Origin: Prevotellaceae bacterium UBA3849
GTDB taxonomy: Bacteria; Bacteroidota; Bacteroidia; Bacteroidales; Bacteroidaceae
Direction: 5' to 3'
Assembly: GCA_002392645.1 (NCBI GenBank)
Contig: DGHL01000014.1
Coordinates: 1-38,618, forward strand
DNA: 38,618 nt
Position numbers and translations under genes: made by a program. Of the stretch, positions 15,968 through 25,189 are shown piece after piece (the stretch's first letter is position 1; every line of letters begins with the position of its first letter). Below the pieces are notes generated by a model. That model was not told the origin of the DNA, searched no databases, and worked only from the letters and a program-made list of their open reading frames with translations.

Positions 15968-15991
15968 TAAAAACAGGTAAAGGCTTTCAGT

Positions 15992-16891
15992 ATGCCATAT
16001 AATCCGAGACTAAGAGAATACAAGCAATATACGGTTGACAGGGAAGCTCCTTTGCTGGAGTATCTCCTCGCTACACTGCCAGGCAGCAAGAACAAGATAA
16101 AGGATACGCTGCGAGGCAGGGGAGTGAAGGTTGACGGCAGGGTCATTACCCAATATGACTTTCCGTTGAAGCCTGGTTCCAGGATCAGTGTAAGCAAATC
16201 AAAGAAGAACGATACGTTCAAAAGCCGTTATGTCAGCATAGTCTATGAAGACCAGTACATAATAGTGATAGAGAAGAAACCCGGCATACTCTCAATGGCG
16301 GCAGGTCATTCTACGCTCAATGTCAAAAGCGTTCTTGATGAATATTTTACCAAGACACGCCAGCCATGTCGTGCCCATGTAGTACACCGTCTTGACAGAG
16401 ACACTTCTGGATTGATGATATATGCCAAAGACATGGAGACGGAGCAGATACTGGAGCATGAATGGCACGATATAGTGTTCGACCGTCGCTATGTTGCTCT
16501 ATGTTCCGGTGAATATGAAGAACAGACTGGTACCGTAGCCAACTGGCTGAAGGATAATAAGGCATATATAACATATTCCTCTCCTGTCGATAACGGAGGC
16601 AAGTATGCAGTTACCCATTTCTGTGTGTTGGATAGCTCTGTAGCCCATAGTCTTGTAGAGTTTAAGCTTGAGACAGGCCGTAAGAACCAGATACGTGTGC
16701 ATACTGCCGATATGGGACATCCTGTTTGTGGAGACGTTAAGTATGGTAATGGTGACGATCCTTTGCACAGGTTGTGCCTGCATGCGTATGTACTGTGCTT
16801 CTATCATCCAGTGACCCATAGGCCTATGGAGTTCTCTACTCCAATACCATCGCATTTCAAGGAAGTTATCAACAAGGACAACAAATCATAA
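15992..16891 (+). CDS. RluA-family RNA pseudouridine synthase
   Basis: Encodes 299 residues. An S4-like RNA-binding region (residues ~20-70: LLATLPGSKNKIKDTLRGRG, VKVDGRVITQYDFPLKPG) precedes the catalytic domain with VHRLDRDTSG, in which Asp135 is the expected nucleophile, and KNQIRVHTADMGHPVCGDVKYG. It isomerises uridine in rRNA or tRNA; the target cannot be told from sequence. It lies 24 bases after pyk and 18 before a small membrane protein gene. Confidence 0.92.
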   Translation: MPYNPRLREYKQYTVDREAPLLEYLLATLPGSKNKIKDTLRGRGVKVDGRVITQYDFPLKPGSRISVSKSKKNDTFKSRYVSIVYEDQYIIVIEKKPGILSMAAGHSTLNVKSVLDEYFTKTRQPCRAHVVHRLDRDTSGLMIYAKDMETEQILEHEWHDIVFDRRYVALCSGEYEEQTGTVANWLKDNKAYITYSSPVDNGGKYAVTHFCVLDSSVAHSLVEFKLETGRKNQIRVHTADMGHPVCGDVKYGNGDDPLHRLCLHAYVLCFYHPVTHRPMEFSTPIPSHFKEVINKDNKS

Positions 16892-16909
16892 ATACACTGT
16901 AATAAGAAA

Positions 16910-17065
16910 ATGGAAGATCAACTGATATACTATGCAGTGGCTATCGTTGCTATTATAATAGCCCTCATTCTGTTGAAGCGATTCGTAGGATGCCTGTTCC
17001 GCACCATCGTCACTGTCGTGCTGATAGCGATTCTTGCATATATTTATTTTATGTATATAAAGTAA
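16910..17065 (+). CDS. Small membrane protein, 51 residues
   Basis: ATG-started frame of 51 codons: MEDQLIYYAVAIVAIIIALI, then a short KRFVGCLFR turn, then a second hydrophobic stretch ending YIYFMYIK. Two membrane helices (about 6-22 and 29-48) joined by a basic turn. It fits exactly between the pseudouridine synthase (18 bases) and the DUF4468 gene (25 bases) on the same strand, which supports a real gene. Function unknown. Confidence 0.65.
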   Translation: MEDQLIYYAVAIVAIIIALILLKRFVGCLFRTIVTVVLIAILAYIYFMYIK

Positions 17066-17090
17066 GTCAATAAAAACGGACGATACAAAT

Positions 17091-17771
17091 ATGAGAAAGA
17101 TATTCTTTACTATTCTCTTTGTGTGTGCGTGTCTTGTGGCAAATGCACAGGGAAAGTTCACTACACCGGTAGAGGAACCACAGACACAGAACGAGAAGCC
17201 ACGTCGTGGACTTTTTGATAGAGACAAGACTCCTATCGACAAGAAATACCTTGCAGGAGCATGCCCTGAGGTGGAAGGCAAGATAGTATGGCAGAAGTAT
17301 TTCGATGCCGGTGACATGACTGCCAAGGAGATATATGACGTGATGCTTGGCTTCCTGCAGAAGATGAGCAAGGGCGAAAAGCAGACAGAAAAGAGTCGTG
17401 TGGCAGCCATTAACGAGGAGGAACATCAGATTGGTGCGCGTTTCGTAGAGAAACTAGTGTTCCAGAACACTTCGCTGGTATTAGACCAGGCAGAGTTTGC
17501 ATATCACCTGCTAGTGTACTGCATAGATGGACGTTGCGAAGTGGTGATGAAGAACATGAGCTACATTTATGAAGCTGATCGTTCGGGAGGCGGACAGTTC
17601 CCTGCAGAAGACATGCTGAGTGATGACGTAGCGCTCAATAAGAAAAAGGATGGTTTCCGTGTGGGAGGCATAAAGAAGTTCCGCATGAAGACCATCGATC
17701 GTAAGGATGAGATATTTGCCCAGATAGCCCGTACTCTGAAGCAGGCCCAGAAGGCAGATTCTCAGGAGTAA
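17091..17771 (+). CDS. DUF4468-domain exported protein
   Basis: Encodes 226 residues with a signal peptide ending ANA-Q. The body (IVWQKYFDAGDMTAKEIYDV, then INEEEHQIGARFVEKLVFQN, and the central CIDGRCEVVMKNMSYIYE) follows the pattern of DUF4468, a TBP-like fold common in Bacteroidetes exported proteins of unknown role. It lies in the pyk-porin cluster, between two small membrane protein genes. Confidence 0.75.
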   Translation: MRKIFFTILFVCACLVANAQGKFTTPVEEPQTQNEKPRRGLFDRDKTPIDKKYLAGACPEVEGKIVWQKYFDAGDMTAKEIYDVMLGFLQKMSKGEKQTEKSRVAAINEEEHQIGARFVEKLVFQNTSLVLDQAEFAYHLLVYCIDGRCEVVMKNMSYIYEADRSGGGQFPAEDMLSDDVALNKKKDGFRVGGIKKFRMKTIDRKDEIFAQIARTLKQAQKADSQE

Positions 17772-17774
17772 TTA

Positions 17775-17790
17775 TTTTTTAGAACCCACC
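17775..17790. repeat. Half copy of the dispersed palindrome
   Basis: TTTTTTAGAACCCACC matches one half of the palindrome at 250-270. It occupies the gap between the DUF4468 gene and the next small gene, with no second half. Confidence 0.45.
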
Positions 17791-17807
17791 AAAAGAGAAG
17801 AGACTGT

Positions 17808-18065
17808 ATGGTACAGGAAGAAGAAGGCATAGAGATAAGACATCGCCGCCGATATGGTGAACCAGAAGTAAAGCATGACGTAATATTCAAGATACGTCAG
17901 ATACTTAACTGGTGCTTTATTATACTGGCAATTGCAGGCGGACTGCTATATACGTATGGCGTATGGTATCGCAGCAACTCAAGGATAGAGTTGATGGGAG
18001 TTATTATTGTGGTCATCGCAGTAGTAGTGAAGATGTCGGAATGTATGCTTAGAATGAAAAAATAA
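17808..18065 (+). CDS. Small two-helix membrane protein
   Basis: Encodes 85 residues: an acidic then basic N-terminus (VQEEEGIEIRHRRRYGEPE), and two membrane helices (about 31-51 and 60-77). No recognised domain. It follows the DUF4468 gene by 36 bases and precedes the porin gene by 22 on the same strand. Function unknown; the conserved spacing suggests co-transcription. Confidence 0.65.
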   Translation: MVQEEEGIEIRHRRRYGEPEVKHDVIFKIRQILNWCFIILAIAGGLLYTYGVWYRSNSRIELMGVIIVVIAVVVKMSECMLRMKK

Positions 18066-18087
18066 GTAGGTGATGCTGAGGTAATAG

Positions 18088-20400
18088 ATGAAGAAAATAC
18101 TTCTGTTTATAATGTCATTTATGATGTGCGGCGTGACGTTTGCACAGGTAAATGATTATGATGACGGCTTCTCCGTTGTCGATAATACGTTTAATCCAAA
18201 TCGCAATGCGGCAGATTCTCTGAAGGCAAGTCATAAGGAAGTGCCAAAGGGACTTCGTGTGTGGACTATAGACGGATTGTTTGGCGACATGACGGAGCAA
18301 GAACCCGATACGGTCCAGCATCTGTTTATGAACTCTATATTTACGACAGGAAAATATGGAGAATACAATACGACGGGTAATCTCGGCGCTCCGCGCATAT
18401 CGCGTATAGCTACCGATCGTGACTATGCGCCTTTGTTTGAGATGTTGGAGCCTTATGACTTTTTCGTTACGGCACCTTCAGATCTTCGTTACACTAATAC
18501 CCTGTCACCGATAACGAACCTTACCTTCAATACATGTGGTGACCGTACTGATGGTGAAGATCACCTTAAGGCACTCTTTGCCACTAACGTGAACAAGGAG
18601 GCAGGTTTTGGCTTGAAGTTCGACTATGTATATGGCCGTGGATACTATCAGAGCCAGTCAACTGCATTGTTTGACTATACGATGTGGGGTTCATATATAG
18701 GTGAGCGCTATCAGGCACATCTGTCATTGTCGTTTGATCACATGAAGACGACCGAGAATGGTGGCATTACCAATGATGACTATGTAGTGCATCCAGAGGC
18801 AACGACAGAGACTTATTCCACAAACGAGATACCGGTTTACCTTTCAGATAACTGGAATCGTACTGATGCTTTCCATGCAAACTTCTCTCATCGCTACAAT
18901 ATAGGCTTTTATCGCAAAGTACCTATGACTGAGCAAGAGAAAGAAGCACGTCGCTTTGCCATAAAGGCAGAGAAGGAAAAGGCGGAGAAGGAGAAAGAGA
19001 CAAGACGTGCAGCAGGCGATAAAACCGCCGTAATGTCGAAAGCACAGATGTCAGGTCGTCCTTCCGATGCACAAGTGGTAGGCGATCTGCCTACTGACTC
19101 AGTCAAGGAGGTCATTAAGCGCATGGCAGAGCAGAAACGTCAGTTGCGCGACAGCCTTTTGGCGAATGCCGATACAATGGCGGTTGACACATCGTGGACC
19201 AAGGATGAATATGTTCCAGTTACGAGTTTCATCCATACAGTGACGCTTGATAACTATCGCCATACCTACATAGCTTACAAGTCGCCTACGGATTTCTATC
19301 TTAACAGGTATGCTGTAGGGACAGACAGGGCGCGTGGTGATTCTATATATGATAGGACCACATACCTTAACTTGCGTAATGTTCTCGCGGTCAGTCTGCA
19401 CGAAGGATTGAACAAGTACGTACCGATGGGAGCAAAATTGTTTGCTGCCCATGATTTCCGTCGTTTCACACTGCCGGCTTCCGGCGTTGATGCCATGGAA
19501 AGCTTTATAGAGAATAATCTTAGCATAGGTGGACAGTTGATAAAGTCAACCGGTAACACGCTGCACTATAACGTGACAGGAGAATTTGCTGTCTTGGGTG
19601 CAGACATGGGTGACGTTCAGATAGATGCAGACGGAGACCTTAACCTTCGTCTCTCAAAACACGACTCTGTCAATGTATCGTTGAAGGCATTCTATCATCT
19701 TCTCGCCCCATCGTTCTATAAGTGTACGTATCATTCCAAGCACTTCTGGTGGGAGCACGATGATTTTGCAAAACAGATGCAGACACATATCGAGGGCTCG
19801 TTCTCACTTAGTCGTACGCATACTAAGTTGCGTGCGGCATACGACAACTTCCAGAATCTTACATATCTTGGCGTAGGCTATAACCGTGATGATGATGGAA
19901 ATATAACGGGCTATACTGCCGACTTCAGGCAGTCATCCAAGAATATCAGCCTGTTTACGTTAGAGTTACAGCAGGACTTCCGCATAGGAATACTTAACTG
20001 GGAAAATCGTATTACATATCAGAAGAGTACAGACGACGATATATTGCCGGTGCCGGCGCTCAATGTGTGGTCAAACCTCTATCTGAATTTCCGTATAGCC
20101 AGAGTCTTGAACGTGCATTTCGGTGCGGACGTGCGATACTTCACAGAGTACAATGCTCCAGAGTACGTACCTCAGCTCTCCCAGTATGCAGTGCAGGAGA
20201 ATGCAGAAGTAAAGACCAAGGTGGGTAATTATCCGTTGGTCAATGTGTACTGTAATTTCCGCTTGAAGCAGTGTAGGTTCTTTGTCATGATGAGTCATGT
20301 CAATGCCGGTTCAGGCAACAGACGCTATTTCCTTACGCCACATCATCCGCTCAATGAGCGTATATTGCGATTCGGACTCAACTGGACTTTCTTTAATTAA
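18088..20400 (+). CDS. Putative outer-membrane porin (Porin_10-like)
   Basis: Encodes 770 residues with a signal peptide ending VTFA-Q. The pattern DSLKASHKEVPKGLRVWTID near the N-terminus, then APRISRIA and many amphipathic strands ending in FGLNWTFFN, is that of the Bacteroidetes 'putative porin' family. A charged insertion at about residues 275-345 (EKEARRFAIKAEKEKAEKEK and on) is predicted coiled or disordered and interrupts the barrel. The protein should sit in the outer membrane; substrate unknown. The gene follows a small membrane protein by 22 bases and is followed by queC after 94. Confidence 0.8.
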   Translation: MKKILLFIMSFMMCGVTFAQVNDYDDGFSVVDNTFNPNRNAADSLKASHKEVPKGLRVWTIDGLFGDMTEQEPDTVQHLFMNSIFTTGKYGEYNTTGNLGAPRISRIATDRDYAPLFEMLEPYDFFVTAPSDLRYTNTLSPITNLTFNTCGDRTDGEDHLKALFATNVNKEAGFGLKFDYVYGRGYYQSQSTALFDYTMWGSYIGERYQAHLSLSFDHMKTTENGGITNDDYVVHPEATTETYSTNEIPVYLSDNWNRTDAFHANFSHRYNIGFYRKVPMTEQEKEARRFAIKAEKEKAEKEKETRRAAGDKTAVMSKAQMSGRPSDAQVVGDLPTDSVKEVIKRMAEQKRQLRDSLLANADTMAVDTSWTKDEYVPVTSFIHTVTLDNYRHTYIAYKSPTDFYLNRYAVGTDRARGDSIYDRTTYLNLRNVLAVSLHEGLNKYVPMGAKLFAAHDFRRFTLPASGVDAMESFIENNLSIGGQLIKSTGNTLHYNVTGEFAVLGADMGDVQIDADGDLNLRLSKHDSVNVSLKAFYHLLAPSFYKCTYHSKHFWWEHDDFAKQMQTHIEGSFSLSRTHTKLRAAYDNFQNLTYLGVGYNRDDDGNITGYTADFRQSSKNISLFTLELQQDFRIGILNWENRITYQKSTDDDILPVPALNVWSNLYLNFRIARVLNVHFGADVRYFTEYNAPEYVPQLSQYAVQENAEVKTKVGNYPLVNVYCNFRLKQCRFFVMMSHVNAGSGNRRYFLTPHHPLNERILRFGLNWTFFN

Positions 20401-20494
20401 GATTTCCGATATTCAGCCATGCATTCTTGCTTTGCCAGGCAGCTTTTGGAGTTACAACTTTACAATTCTTCACCACTTAAATTCATCAATCCTA

Positions 20495-21148
20495 ATGAAA
20501 GATAGTGTTATAATTCTCAGTGGTGGTATGGATTCCACCACCATGCTATATGAATACAAGGAACGCATAGCAATAGCCGTAAGTTTTGACTACGGCAGCA
20601 AGCATAATGCCAAGGAAATAGAATGTGCCAAGTATCACTGCGAACAGTTAGGTGTGAAGCATCTCATTATCCCATTGGCTTTCATGCAGCAATATTTTAA
20701 GTCATCGTTGCTTATTGGTGGTGAGGAGATTCCAGAAGGACACTATGCCGATGAGAACATGAAGTCAACCGTGGTGCCATTCCGCAACGGAATAATGCTC
20801 GCTATAGCCGCCGGCATAGCCGAGAGCAATGGACTGAAGCATGTCATGATGGCCAACCATGGTGGTGATCATGCCATATATCCCGACTGCCGTCCGGAGT
20901 TTGTCAGTGCAATGAGTGAAGCCGTTAGCGCAGGTACCTACGAGAATCTCACCATCCTTGCTCCATATACCGATATCACAAAGACCGACATTGCTATGCG
21001 CGGTAAAAAACTCGGCATAGACTATGGTAAGACGTGGTCATGCTACAAGGGAGGAGAACACCATTGCGGTAAGTGCGGAACATGCGTAGAGCGTAAGGAA
21101 GCACTCCGTGATGCAGGCATAGAAGATACTACGATATATGAAGAATAG
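20495..21148 (+). CDS. queC: 7-cyano-7-deazaguanine synthase
   Basis: Encodes 217 residues. It makes preQ0 from 7-carboxy-7-deazaguanine, ammonia and ATP, in the queuosine tRNA modification pathway. The PP-loop ATP site is ILSGGMDSTT; MKSTVVPFRNGIMLAIAAG and NHGGDHAIYPDCRPEF are family motifs; the zinc site is C-x8-C-x2-C-x2-C (CYKGGEHHCGKCGTC). The frame stays open upstream to 20297, overlapping the porin gene, but family alignment places the start at the ATG at 20495. queD and queE are not in this window. Confidence 0.95.
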   Translation: MKDSVIILSGGMDSTTMLYEYKERIAIAVSFDYGSKHNAKEIECAKYHCEQLGVKHLIIPLAFMQQYFKSSLLIGGEEIPEGHYADENMKSTVVPFRNGIMLAIAAGIAESNGLKHVMMANHGGDHAIYPDCRPEFVSAMSEAVSAGTYENLTILAPYTDITKTDIAMRGKKLGIDYGKTWSCYKGGEHHCGKCGTCVERKEALRDAGIEDTTIYEE

Positions 21149-21232
21149 AGGCACCCTGCTTGTAGAATATTAAGGGTAAATAGTTCTATATGTAGTTATT
21201 ATAGGTCAAAAAGTAGTATGAAAACTAAAAAA

Positions 21233-21268
21233 GGCTCATTAGGTTTCCTATTGAGTCGTTTTTTTTTT
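21233..21268 (+). terminator. Intrinsic terminator of the pyk-queC cluster
   Basis: An 11-position stem (21233-21243 with 21247-21257, one mismatch) and a TTT loop is followed by G and ten T. An A-tract precedes the stem. It lies 85 bases after the queC stop. Confidence 0.85.
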
Positions 21269-21269
21269 G

Positions 21270-21277
21270 TAATTTTG
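21270..21277 (+). promoter_or_regulatory. Possible -7 box for the DUF5686 gene
   Basis: TAATTTTG matches TAnnTTTG and lies directly after the terminator T-tract, 88 bases before the start codon. The only upstream TTG (21251-21253) is 16 bases away and inside the terminator stem, so the promoter is uncertain. Confidence 0.35.
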
Positions 21278-21365
21278 CAAAAACAAAAAAGAAGAAAATA
21301 TGATTTGTTGATTATAAGGTAATCTCGAAGATACCGACAACAAGTCATCAAGAAGAAATGACGAA

Positions 21366-23930
21366 ATGAAGAATGTTTTCAGGAAAATATTTTTGAGTGC
21401 GATAATGTGTGTCGTTGCCATCGTGGCTGATGCACAGCAGATAACAGGTGTCGTTGTAGATGCCGACACTGGTGACAGCATATCCTTTGCAAGCGTAAGC
21501 TATAAGGGACACCACTACGCCGTGGTCAGCGATGTATGGGGACAGTTCGAGATAAACAGGCATCTGGGATGGAACCTTACCTTTTCTGCCGTAGGCTACA
21601 AACCGAAGGTTTATGCCGTAACCGATCGTACGTTGAAACATCTTGTGGTAAAGCTGAAGCCCGATTCAAAGAACCTTGACGAGGTCGTGGTGAAGTCGAA
21701 GAAATCAAAGTACTCGCGTAAGGATAATCCTGCCGTGGAACTGATGCGACGTGTGATAGCAGCCCGACAGCAGACGAAACTTGAGAACAAGGACTATTTC
21801 CAGTATCGTAACTATGAGCGTATGACCATAGCCCTCAACGATATCACAGAGGAGCAGGTTACCACAGGCGCATACGCCAAGAAGGAATGGCTGAAGAACC
21901 AGCTTGAGATAAATCCTATAACGGGTAAGAATGTACTGCCAATCATAACCAACGAGAAGATATTCCGCAGATTCTATCGTAAGTCTCCAGAGAAAGAGCG
22001 CATATATATAGATGCAGAGCAGAGCACAGGTGTCAACGACCTGATAGAGACAGGCGACATCTTCACTGCCATGGCAAAGGAAGTGTTCACTGAGGTTGAC
22101 ATATACGATGACCAGGTCAGGCTCCTGCAGTTTCCTTTCACGTCGCCTATAGGTCGTGATGCCATAGGCTTCTATCGCTTCTATATAGTAGATACGCTGG
22201 AGGTTGACCGTGACTCATGTATTCAGGTGTCGTTCGTGCCAAATAACCAGCAGGACTTCGGCTTCCGCGGCGATCTGTGGATTCTGAAAGACTCCACGCT
22301 GCATGTCAAGAAGGTACACCTCAGCATACCAAAACGCTCCGATGTGAATTTCGTTCGCAATATGTCTATAGACCAGGAATATCTGCGTCTTCCTAGTGGC
22401 GACTGGGTGTTAAGCGTCAATGACATGCTTGTTGAGATGTCGATTGTAGGCAGGTCGGGCAATTTCCTCATTACGCGAACCAGTCGGCGAAACGACTACT
22501 CCTTCGACCCGATAGACGATAAGATGTTCCGTGGCAAGGCATTGGAGAAACGCGATCCGTATTCTGAGATGCGCGACAAGGACTATTGGACAGACAATCG
22601 CGAGGTGGCACTTACCCATGGCGAGGAAGGCATGAATGACTTTATCAAGGGCATGAAGAATACCAAGGGCTTTGGATGGTTGCTTGCGGGCATGAAAGCG
22701 GTGATGGAGAACTATGTGGAGACAACAAGGGGGGACAATCCCAGCAAGATCGACATAGGTCCTATCAACTCTATGATTTCGAGAAACGATATCGATGGCT
22801 TCCGTCTCCGCGTGTCGGCTCAGACAACAGCGAAACTCAATCCGCACTTCTTCCTGAAAGGATACATGGCCCATGGCTTCCGTAGCAATAACAACTACTA
22901 TGGTGCAACGCTCACATATTCCTTCAACAAGAAGGCATACACGCCAGATGAGTTCCCTATGAGGTATGTATCCTTCAGCACCACATACGATATCTGTTCA
23001 CCATCAGATAAGTTCCTCAATGTGGATAAGGATAACATCTTTGCCGCCATTAAGTGGACCAAGGTCTTGAATCAGGCATTTTACAAGCGCCAGACGCTTG
23101 AGTTCGTACGCGAGGAAGATTGGGGATTCGGTATAAAGGGCGGATTCAGGTTTGAGGAGGATGAAGCTGCAGGCAATCTCTATTTCAAGCGATTCAACGA
23201 ACCGTTGCCAGAAGGTTCCCATGGTAAGTTCCGCTTCAGTGAGATGTCTGTCCAGCTGACTTTCTCACCAGGACAGACATACGTAAACTCCAAGCAGAGG
23301 CGCAGAGGTGTAAACAACGATGCGCCGATATTCAAGCTGAAGCATACCATCGGTGTAAAGGGCTTCTTTGGTGGTGAATACAACTACAATGTAACGGAAG
23401 CGAGCATCTATTACCGCCAGTGGCTTAAGTCATGGGGTAGGATGGATGTGAATCTCAAGGGAGGTGTGCAGTGGAACCAAGTGCCGTTCCCATTGCTCAT
23501 AGCACCTGCAGCCAACGTGTCATATATATGGCAGCGTGAGACCTTCGAACTTATCAACAATATGGAGTTCCTTAACGATAAGTATGTGTCCTTGCAGCTG
23601 GAGTGGGATATGAACGGAAAACTCTTCAACCGTATTCCGTTGCTTAAGAAGCTGCAGTGGCGCGAGCTGATAGGTTTCAACGTACTCTACGGTGGACTCT
23701 CTGACAAGAATAACCCGTTCTATGAAGGCAATGCCTCAAGTAACAGACTGATGGAGTTCCCAACGTGTGCCCATATCATGGATCCTCACGAGCCTTATAT
23801 GGAGTTCCGCGTAGGCATACACAACATTCTGAAGATGCTCCAGATAGAGTATGTACGCCGAATCAACTACATCAATCTGCCTACAGCCACCAAGCATGGC
23901 GTGCGTTTCGGCTTCCGTCTGTCGTTCTGA
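21366..23930 (+). CDS. DUF5686 outer-membrane protein with carboxypeptidase-like regulatory domain
   Basis: Encodes 854 residues with a signal peptide ending ADA-Q. Residues ~26-100 form a CarboxypepD_reg-like beta-sandwich (ITGVVVDADTGDSISFASVS, then VSDVWGQFEINRHLG and VVVKSKKSKYSRKDNPAVEL). The long remainder (YFQYRNYERMTIALNDI, EKERIYIDAEQSTGVND) fits DUF5686, a large predicted beta-barrel family of Bacteroidetes related in layout to TonB-dependent transporters but without a plug domain. It ends GVRFGFRLSF, a C-terminal Phe typical of BAM substrates. Role unknown. It stands as its own transcription unit. Confidence 0.8.
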   Translation: MKNVFRKIFLSAIMCVVAIVADAQQITGVVVDADTGDSISFASVSYKGHHYAVVSDVWGQFEINRHLGWNLTFSAVGYKPKVYAVTDRTLKHLVVKLKPDSKNLDEVVVKSKKSKYSRKDNPAVELMRRVIAARQQTKLENKDYFQYRNYERMTIALNDITEEQVTTGAYAKKEWLKNQLEINPITGKNVLPIITNEKIFRRFYRKSPEKERIYIDAEQSTGVNDLIETGDIFTAMAKEVFTEVDIYDDQVRLLQFPFTSPIGRDAIGFYRFYIVDTLEVDRDSCIQVSFVPNNQQDFGFRGDLWILKDSTLHVKKVHLSIPKRSDVNFVRNMSIDQEYLRLPSGDWVLSVNDMLVEMSIVGRSGNFLITRTSRRNDYSFDPIDDKMFRGKALEKRDPYSEMRDKDYWTDNREVALTHGEEGMNDFIKGMKNTKGFGWLLAGMKAVMENYVETTRGDNPSKIDIGPINSMISRNDIDGFRLRVSAQTTAKLNPHFFLKGYMAHGFRSNNNYYGATLTYSFNKKAYTPDEFPMRYVSFSTTYDICSPSDKFLNVDKDNIFAAIKWTKVLNQAFYKRQTLEFVREEDWGFGIKGGFRFEEDEAAGNLYFKRFNEPLPEGSHGKFRFSEMSVQLTFSPGQTYVNSKQRRRGVNNDAPIFKLKHTIGVKGFFGGEYNYNVTEASIYYRQWLKSWGRMDVNLKGGVQWNQVPFPLLIAPAANVSYIWQRETFELINNMEFLNDKYVSLQLEWDMNGKLFNRIPLLKKLQWRELIGFNVLYGGLSDKNNPFYEGNASSNRLMEFPTCAHIMDPHEPYMEFRVGIHNILKMLQIEYVRRINYINLPTATKHGVRFGFRLSF

Positions 23931-24070
23931 TGAATATAACATCTTCGTTTTTCCTTTTGTTTGGAAGGACGGAAATGTAGTATGGGATAGTGTCCTTGAT
24001 TATAAGATTAACGACACTGTGGCATGTTCCGTAATCCTCAAATTCGGGCCGGACAAAAAACAAGCATTTT

Positions 24071-24096
24071 CAAGAATGATTTCTTGGTATTTTTTT
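24071..24096 (+). terminator. Possible terminator after the DUF5686 gene
   Basis: CAAGAA/TTCTTG (24071-24076 with 24081-24086) followed by GTATTTTTTTC. The stem is short and AT-rich. The rest of 23931-24265 shows nothing I can support as a gene. Confidence 0.35.
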
Positions 24097-24265
24097 CGGT
24101 ATGAGAGAAAACTCATTCTGAGCGCGAAAAACGATGTGGGTGGAACAACTGCCTATAAACAGGGTTGGCTCGCCAAAACAGGCCTTGAAATGCGAAATAC
24201 AGGGTGGGGACGAACAGAAAATAGAATGTGAAGGCTATTTATTAGATGATTATGTTGCAAAAGCA

Positions 24266-24368
24266 TAGCTTTTACATTGTAAAATGATAGCTTTTATAGC
24301 CAAAAGTGATATGAATTACGCAGTAAAGTGATAGCTTTTACAATGTAAAAGCTATCACTTTACTGCGT
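24266..24368. repeat. Second 22-bp repeat array, ending in a 51-base perfect palindrome
   Basis: TAGCTTTTA-type units begin at 24266, 24288, 24310 (degenerate) and 24332, exactly 22 bases apart. The unit is the reverse complement of the one at 2021-2128. The last unit lies in a perfect palindrome: 25-base arms at 24318-24342 and 24344-24368 around one A. It sits between the convergent DUF5686 and LytTR genes, where it could also stop transcription from both sides. Confidence 0.85.
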
Positions 24369-24438
24369 TTTAAGAAAACTTTACATTTACGGAGCTGTTC
24401 GATTCTTCGGATTTGTCTTTTTGGAGATACATGTTGAC

Positions 24439-25152
24439 TTACCCTAATGTATGCTCACTGATGTATTGCTGCACGGTATCCTTATAGCTGTCAGATATAG
24501 GGATGTAGTTATCGCCGAACACTATGCGTAGGCGGTCGATTATGTCAGCCTTCGGCATGTGTACTATGAAAGAGCGGTGTACGCGCAGGAACTCAGGCTG
24601 TGGCAGATAGTCCTCCAAAGTCTTCATATTCATCAGACACAACACTTTCTTCTGTGGCGTGCAGACATGTATCTTCACATAGTCCTTCAGACCCTCTATG
24701 TATAGTATGTCATCAAGGAAGACCCTTACTAGCTTGTATTCGCTCTTGACGTATATGAAGCGATCTTGTGTAGCCTGTGCCATCTGCGTGGCATTGGCAG
24801 TTTCATAGGCTTTCTGCGCCTTGTTTGCTGCATGCAGGAAAGCCTCGTATGATATAGGTTTAAGCAGGTAGTCTATGGTGTTCACCTTATAGCTGTCAAC
24901 GGCGTAACGGTCGAAGGCAGTGGTGAAGACTATCATGGTTTTAGGAGAGAGTATGGTGGCAAACTCCAGTCCTGATAGTTCTGGCATCTGTATGTCAAGG
25001 AATATCAGGTCAACAGGATTGTTGCGTATCTCTCGCATTGCCTCAATGGCACTGTTGTAAGTTCCTATCAGATTTAGGAATGCTGTCTTTTGAGCATAGG
25101 ATGCAAGCAATTCAGCTGCAAGTGGCTCATCATCAATAATAGCACAAGTCAT
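24439..25152 (-). CDS. LytTR-family response regulator
   Basis: Encodes 237 residues: receiver domain (residues 1-120) with acidic pocket D7/D8, phospho-acceptor Asp53 (FLDIQMPELSG) and Lys in LLKPIS; then a LytTR DNA-binding domain (IYVKSEYKLVRVFLDDILYI, EFLRVHRSFIVH). It should be activated by the histidine kinase encoded just upstream and control nearby promoters, plausibly its own operon. Last gene of the efflux operon; the gap to the kinase is 26 bases and is filled by heptamer repeats. Confidence 0.93.
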   Translation of the reverse strand: MTCAIIDDEPLAAELLASYAQKTAFLNLIGTYNSAIEAMREIRNNPVDLIFLDIQMPELSGLEFATILSPKTMIVFTTAFDRYAVDSYKVNTIDYLLKPISYEAFLHAANKAQKAYETANATQMAQATQDRFIYVKSEYKLVRVFLDDILYIEGLKDYVKIHVCTPQKKVLCLMNMKTLEDYLPQPEFLRVHRSFIVHMPKADIIDRLRIVFGDNYIPISDSYKDTVQQYISEHTLG

Positions 25153-25154
25153 GA

Positions 25155-25189
25155 GAGTTAAGAATTATGAATTAAGAATTAAGAATTAA
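25155..25189. repeat. Heptamer tandem repeat at the kinase-regulator junction
   Basis: Five consecutive 7-base units of AATTAAG type (25155-25189; two degenerate). The array includes the last codons and stop of the kinase gene and reaches to 3 bases before the regulator's start codon, on its upstream side. Confidence 0.7.

Noticed and set aside
23851..24231. 126-codon plus-strand frame and an opposing 60-codon frame after the DUF5686 gene
   Set aside because: They overlap the end of the DUF5686 gene or a likely terminator and show no domain, signal or start context.
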